A DNA stretch of 7,052 bases, taken from contig DASPKS010000051.1 in the NCBI GenBank assembly GCA_035628035.1, positions 1 to 7,052 of the forward strand, given 5' to 3'. The first letter of the stretch is position 1. Each line of letters begins with the position of its first letter. Under the pieces are notes generated by a model that did no database searches, was not told the DNA's origin, and worked only from the letters and a program-made list of their open reading frames with translations. Position numbers and translations under genes: made by a program. The stretch is from DASPKS01 sp035628035. Its GTDB lineage: Bacteria > Bacteroidota > Rhodothermia > Rhodothermales > Rubricoccaceae. Shown here in pieces: positions 5,292-7,052 of the stretch.

Positions 5292-6643
5292 CCCGCCCCC
5301 CGATGCGTTTTACCTGCCTTGCCCTGCTCGCCTTCCTCCTCGCCGCCCGCGCCGCCGGCGCGCAGCCCGTCCCCCCCGGCACGGTCCTCGACGAGATTGC
5401 CGCCGTGGTGGGCGGGGAGATCGTGCTCCGCTCGGAGGCCGACGCCCTCGCGCAGCAAATCACGCCGGAGGGGCAGCCCGTCACGGACGAGGCTTGGAGC
5501 CGCGCGCTCGACCAGCTCATCGGGCAGCGAGTCCTCGTGACCCACGCCCGCCGCGACACGACGATCGTCGTCACCGACGAGCAGGTCAACCAGCAGCTCG
5601 ACGACCGCATCGCGTACCTCGCCAGCCAGCTCGGCAGCGAGGACGCCGTCGCCACCTACTACGGGAAGACCCTCCCCGAGATCCGGGACCAGTTCCGCGA
5701 GGAAGTCCGCGCGCAGCTGCTCGCGCAGCAGCTCCAGGGCCGCCGCCTCCGCGACGTGCAGATCACGCCGGCCGAAGTCCGCGCGTGGTTCGCCCAGATC
5801 CCCGCCGAGGACATCCCGGAGGTGCCCGAGCTCGTCCGCGTGGCCCATGTCGTCAAGCTGCCCGAGGTGTCGACGGCGGCGCGGGAGCGGGCCCGCGCGC
5901 TCGCCGAGGCCCTCCGCGACTCCATCCAGGCCAGCCTGGCGACCATCGAGGACCTCGCGCGTCGACACTCGGCCGACCCCGGCTCGGCCCGCAACGGCGG
6001 CCGCTACGACGGTTTCAACGTGCGCGATCTCGTGCCCGAGTTCGGCGCCGTCGCGTCCACGCTCGCCCCCGGCGGGCTCTCGGGCGTTTTCGAGACGGCG
6101 TTCGGGTTCCACGTGATGCGGCTCAACGAGCGCCGCGGCGACGTGATCTCGTTCAACCACGTCCTGATCCGCGTCGAGGACGAAGAGACCGACCCCTCCG
6201 AGGCCATCGCCGAACTCCGCGCGCTCCGCGACTCCGTCGTCGTGCACGGCGTCTCGTTCGAGGCCATCGCGCGGCGGCATTCCGAGGACCCGACGTCGGC
6301 CGCGCGCGGCGGCTACCTCGCCGACCCCCGCACGGGCGAGCGTGACCTCCGCCTCGAAGCGCTGGGCCCGCTCTGGCAGGCCGTCCTCGACACCCTCGAC
6401 GTGGGGGCCGTCTCGGCCCCGGCCGAGGTCCAGCTCCTCGACGGCAAGCGGGCCTGGCACCTCGTGCTCCTCCAGCGGCGCACCCCCGCCCACCGCCTCG
6501 GACTCGAGACCGACTACGCGCTCTTGAGCGAGTACGCGCTGCAGGAGAAGCGGCAGCGAGTCCTCGACGAGTGGCTCCTCGACCTCCGCCGCTCGGTGTA
6601 CGTCGACGTCCGCACCCCGCGCTATCGCCCGCCGGCCGGCTGA
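5288..6643 (+). CDS. surA: SurA-like periplasmic chaperone with two parvulin-type domains
   Basis: This 451-residue exported protein has the full SurA layout, and SurA escorts unfolded outer-membrane proteins through the periplasm. A Sec signal peptide (residues about 6-25) ends in AGA before QP, with no lipobox, so the product should be soluble. The SurA N-terminal chaperone region (about 31-165) begins with LDEIAAVVGGEIVLRSE. Parvulin-like domain 1 (about 183-282) runs from AHVVK at 186-190 to FGFHVMRL at 272-279. Domain 2 (about 288-397) runs from HVLIRV at 291-296 to AWHLVLL at 389-395. The C-terminus VYVDVR at 437-442 resembles the closing strand of SurA proteins. The usual GGDLGWF segment is altered in both domains (GGRYDGF at 237-243; GGYLAD at 341-346), so activity may be low and the chaperone role dominant. 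The ATG at 5288 overlaps the previous stop codon as ATGA. A second in-frame ATG at 5303 would give 446 residues and an equally good signal peptide. Both are possible. Confidence 0.92.
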   Translation: MTRPPMRFTCLALLAFLLAARAAGAQPVPPGTVLDEIAAVVGGEIVLRSEADALAQQITPEGQPVTDEAWSRALDQLIGQRVLVTHARRDTTIVVTDEQVNQQLDDRIAYLASQLGSEDAVATYYGKTLPEIRDQFREEVRAQLLAQQLQGRRLRDVQITPAEVRAWFAQIPAEDIPEVPELVRVAHVVKLPEVSTAARERARALAEALRDSIQASLATIEDLARRHSADPGSARNGGRYDGFNVRDLVPEFGAVASTLAPGGLSGVFETAFGFHVMRLNERRGDVISFNHVLIRVEDEETDPSEAIAELRALRDSVVVHGVSFEAIARRHSEDPTSAARGGYLADPRTGERDLRLEALGPLWQAVLDTLDVGAVSAPAEVQLLDGKRAWHLVLLQRRTPAHRLGLETDYALLSEYALQEKRQRVLDEWLLDLRRSVYVDVRTPRYRPPAG

Positions 6644-6666
6644 CGCGTCCCTTCCCCTTCCCGCCC

Positions 6667-7052
6667 ATGGCCCTCCCCGCCTCCACCGACCCCGCTGCCG
6701 TCGAGACGCTCCACGACGCCTACGGCCGCCTCCGCCGCGAAGTCGGCCAGGTGATCGTCGGGCAGGAGGCCGTCGTCGAGGGGCTCGTCGTGGCGCTCCT
6801 CGCGCAGGGGCACTGCCTCCTCGTCGGGGTGCCCGGCCTCGCCAAGACCCTCCTCATCAAGACGCTCGCCGAGGCCGTCGAGCTCTCGTTCTCGCGGATC
6901 CAGTTCACGCCGGACCTCATGCCCGGCGACATCACCGGCACCGAGATCATCGAGGAGGACCACCAGACGGGCCGCCGCGCGTTCCGCTTCGTGAAGGGGC
7001 CCGTCTTCGCCAACGTCGTCCTCGCCGACGAGATCAACCGGACGCCGCCGAA
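6667..7052 (+). CDS. moxR: MoxR-family AAA+ ATPase, N-terminal part; 3' end outside the window
   Basis: The first 128 codons of a MoxR-type AAA+ ATPase are present; family members are about 320-340 residues, so over half is missing. MoxR proteins are cytoplasmic chaperone-like ATPases that often work with VWA- and DUF58-domain proteins in complex maturation or envelope stress responses. The N-terminal helix leads into VIVGQEAVVEGL at 29-40. The Walker A motif GVPGLAKT at 54-61 has the family-typical form. FTPDLMPGDITGTEI at 80-94 is a MoxR hallmark, and the Walker B motif VVLADEINR is at 117-125. The reading frame runs open to the window edge. It starts 23 nt after the SurA-like gene, with a pyrimidine-rich leader and no Shine-Dalgarno sequence, so it is likely co-transcribed. 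A DUF58 protein gene and VWA (BatA/BatB-like) genes would be expected downstream from the usual family context, but they are not visible here. Confidence 0.95.
   Translation, partial: MALPASTDPAAVETLHDAYGRLRREVGQVIVGQEAVVEGLVVALLAQGHCLLVGVPGLAKTLLIKTLAEAVELSFSRIQFTPDLMPGDITGTEIIEEDHQTGRRAFRFVKGPVFANVVLADEINRTPP

Noticed and set aside
5009..6493. A 494-codon minus-strand open frame opposite the SurA-like gene
   Set aside because: It is antisense to a gene with complete SurA architecture. The product is biased to Glu, Gly, Val and Arg and shows no motif.
1..7052. CRISPR arrays, insertion sequences, tRNA or rRNA genes, toxin-antitoxin or defence genes
   Set aside because: I looked on both strands and saw no direct-repeat arrays, transposase motifs, structured RNA genes or defence-family motifs.

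Overview
The window is very GC-rich (I estimate about 70%, with strong G/C preference at third codon positions) and densely coding. Start codons lack convincing Shine-Dalgarno sequences, signal peptides are present, and a run of three SurA/parvulin-family genes leads into a MoxR ATPase gene. Together these suggest a high-GC member of the Bacteroidota/Rhodothermota group, such as a Rhodothermales or Rubricoccaceae relative. This placement is inference from gene content and style, not from a marker gene.

Layout. (1) Positions 1-1092, minus strand: the first 364 codons of glutamyl-tRNA synthetase (gltX), which runs off the left edge. (2) 1093-1225: a short divergent intergenic region. (3) 1226-2095, plus strand: a stand-alone FkbM-family SAM-dependent methyltransferase. 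(4) 2096-2256: a non-coding gap with a terminator-like hairpin and a weak promoter candidate. (5) 2257-6643, plus strand: three consecutive envelope genes. They are a 689-residue lipoprotein with two canonical tandem parvulin domains and a degenerate C-terminal half, a 300-residue probable lipoprotein with a degenerate parvulin-like domain, and a 451-residue secreted SurA-like chaperone with two parvulin-like domains. (6) 6667-7052, plus strand: the first 128 codons of a MoxR-type AAA+ ATPase, cut by the right edge.

The three parvulin-family genes and moxR look like one transcription unit. The gaps are 62 nt, a 4-nt ATGA overlap, and 23 nt. All three upstream products have export signals. Their likely shared job is folding and delivery of envelope and outer-membrane proteins, as for SurA in Proteobacteria. 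Two appear to be lipid-anchored and one soluble in the periplasm. The most notable local structure is a perfect 15-bp inverted repeat that ends 6 nt before the start codon of the second gene, where it could set relative expression within the operon.

I found no mobile element, CRISPR array, tRNA, rRNA, defence locus or clearly undescribed system. The window is mostly housekeeping and envelope biogenesis. The points worth a second look are the uneven conservation of parvulin active sites across the three genes, the apparent internal duplication in the first, and the intergenic hairpin.
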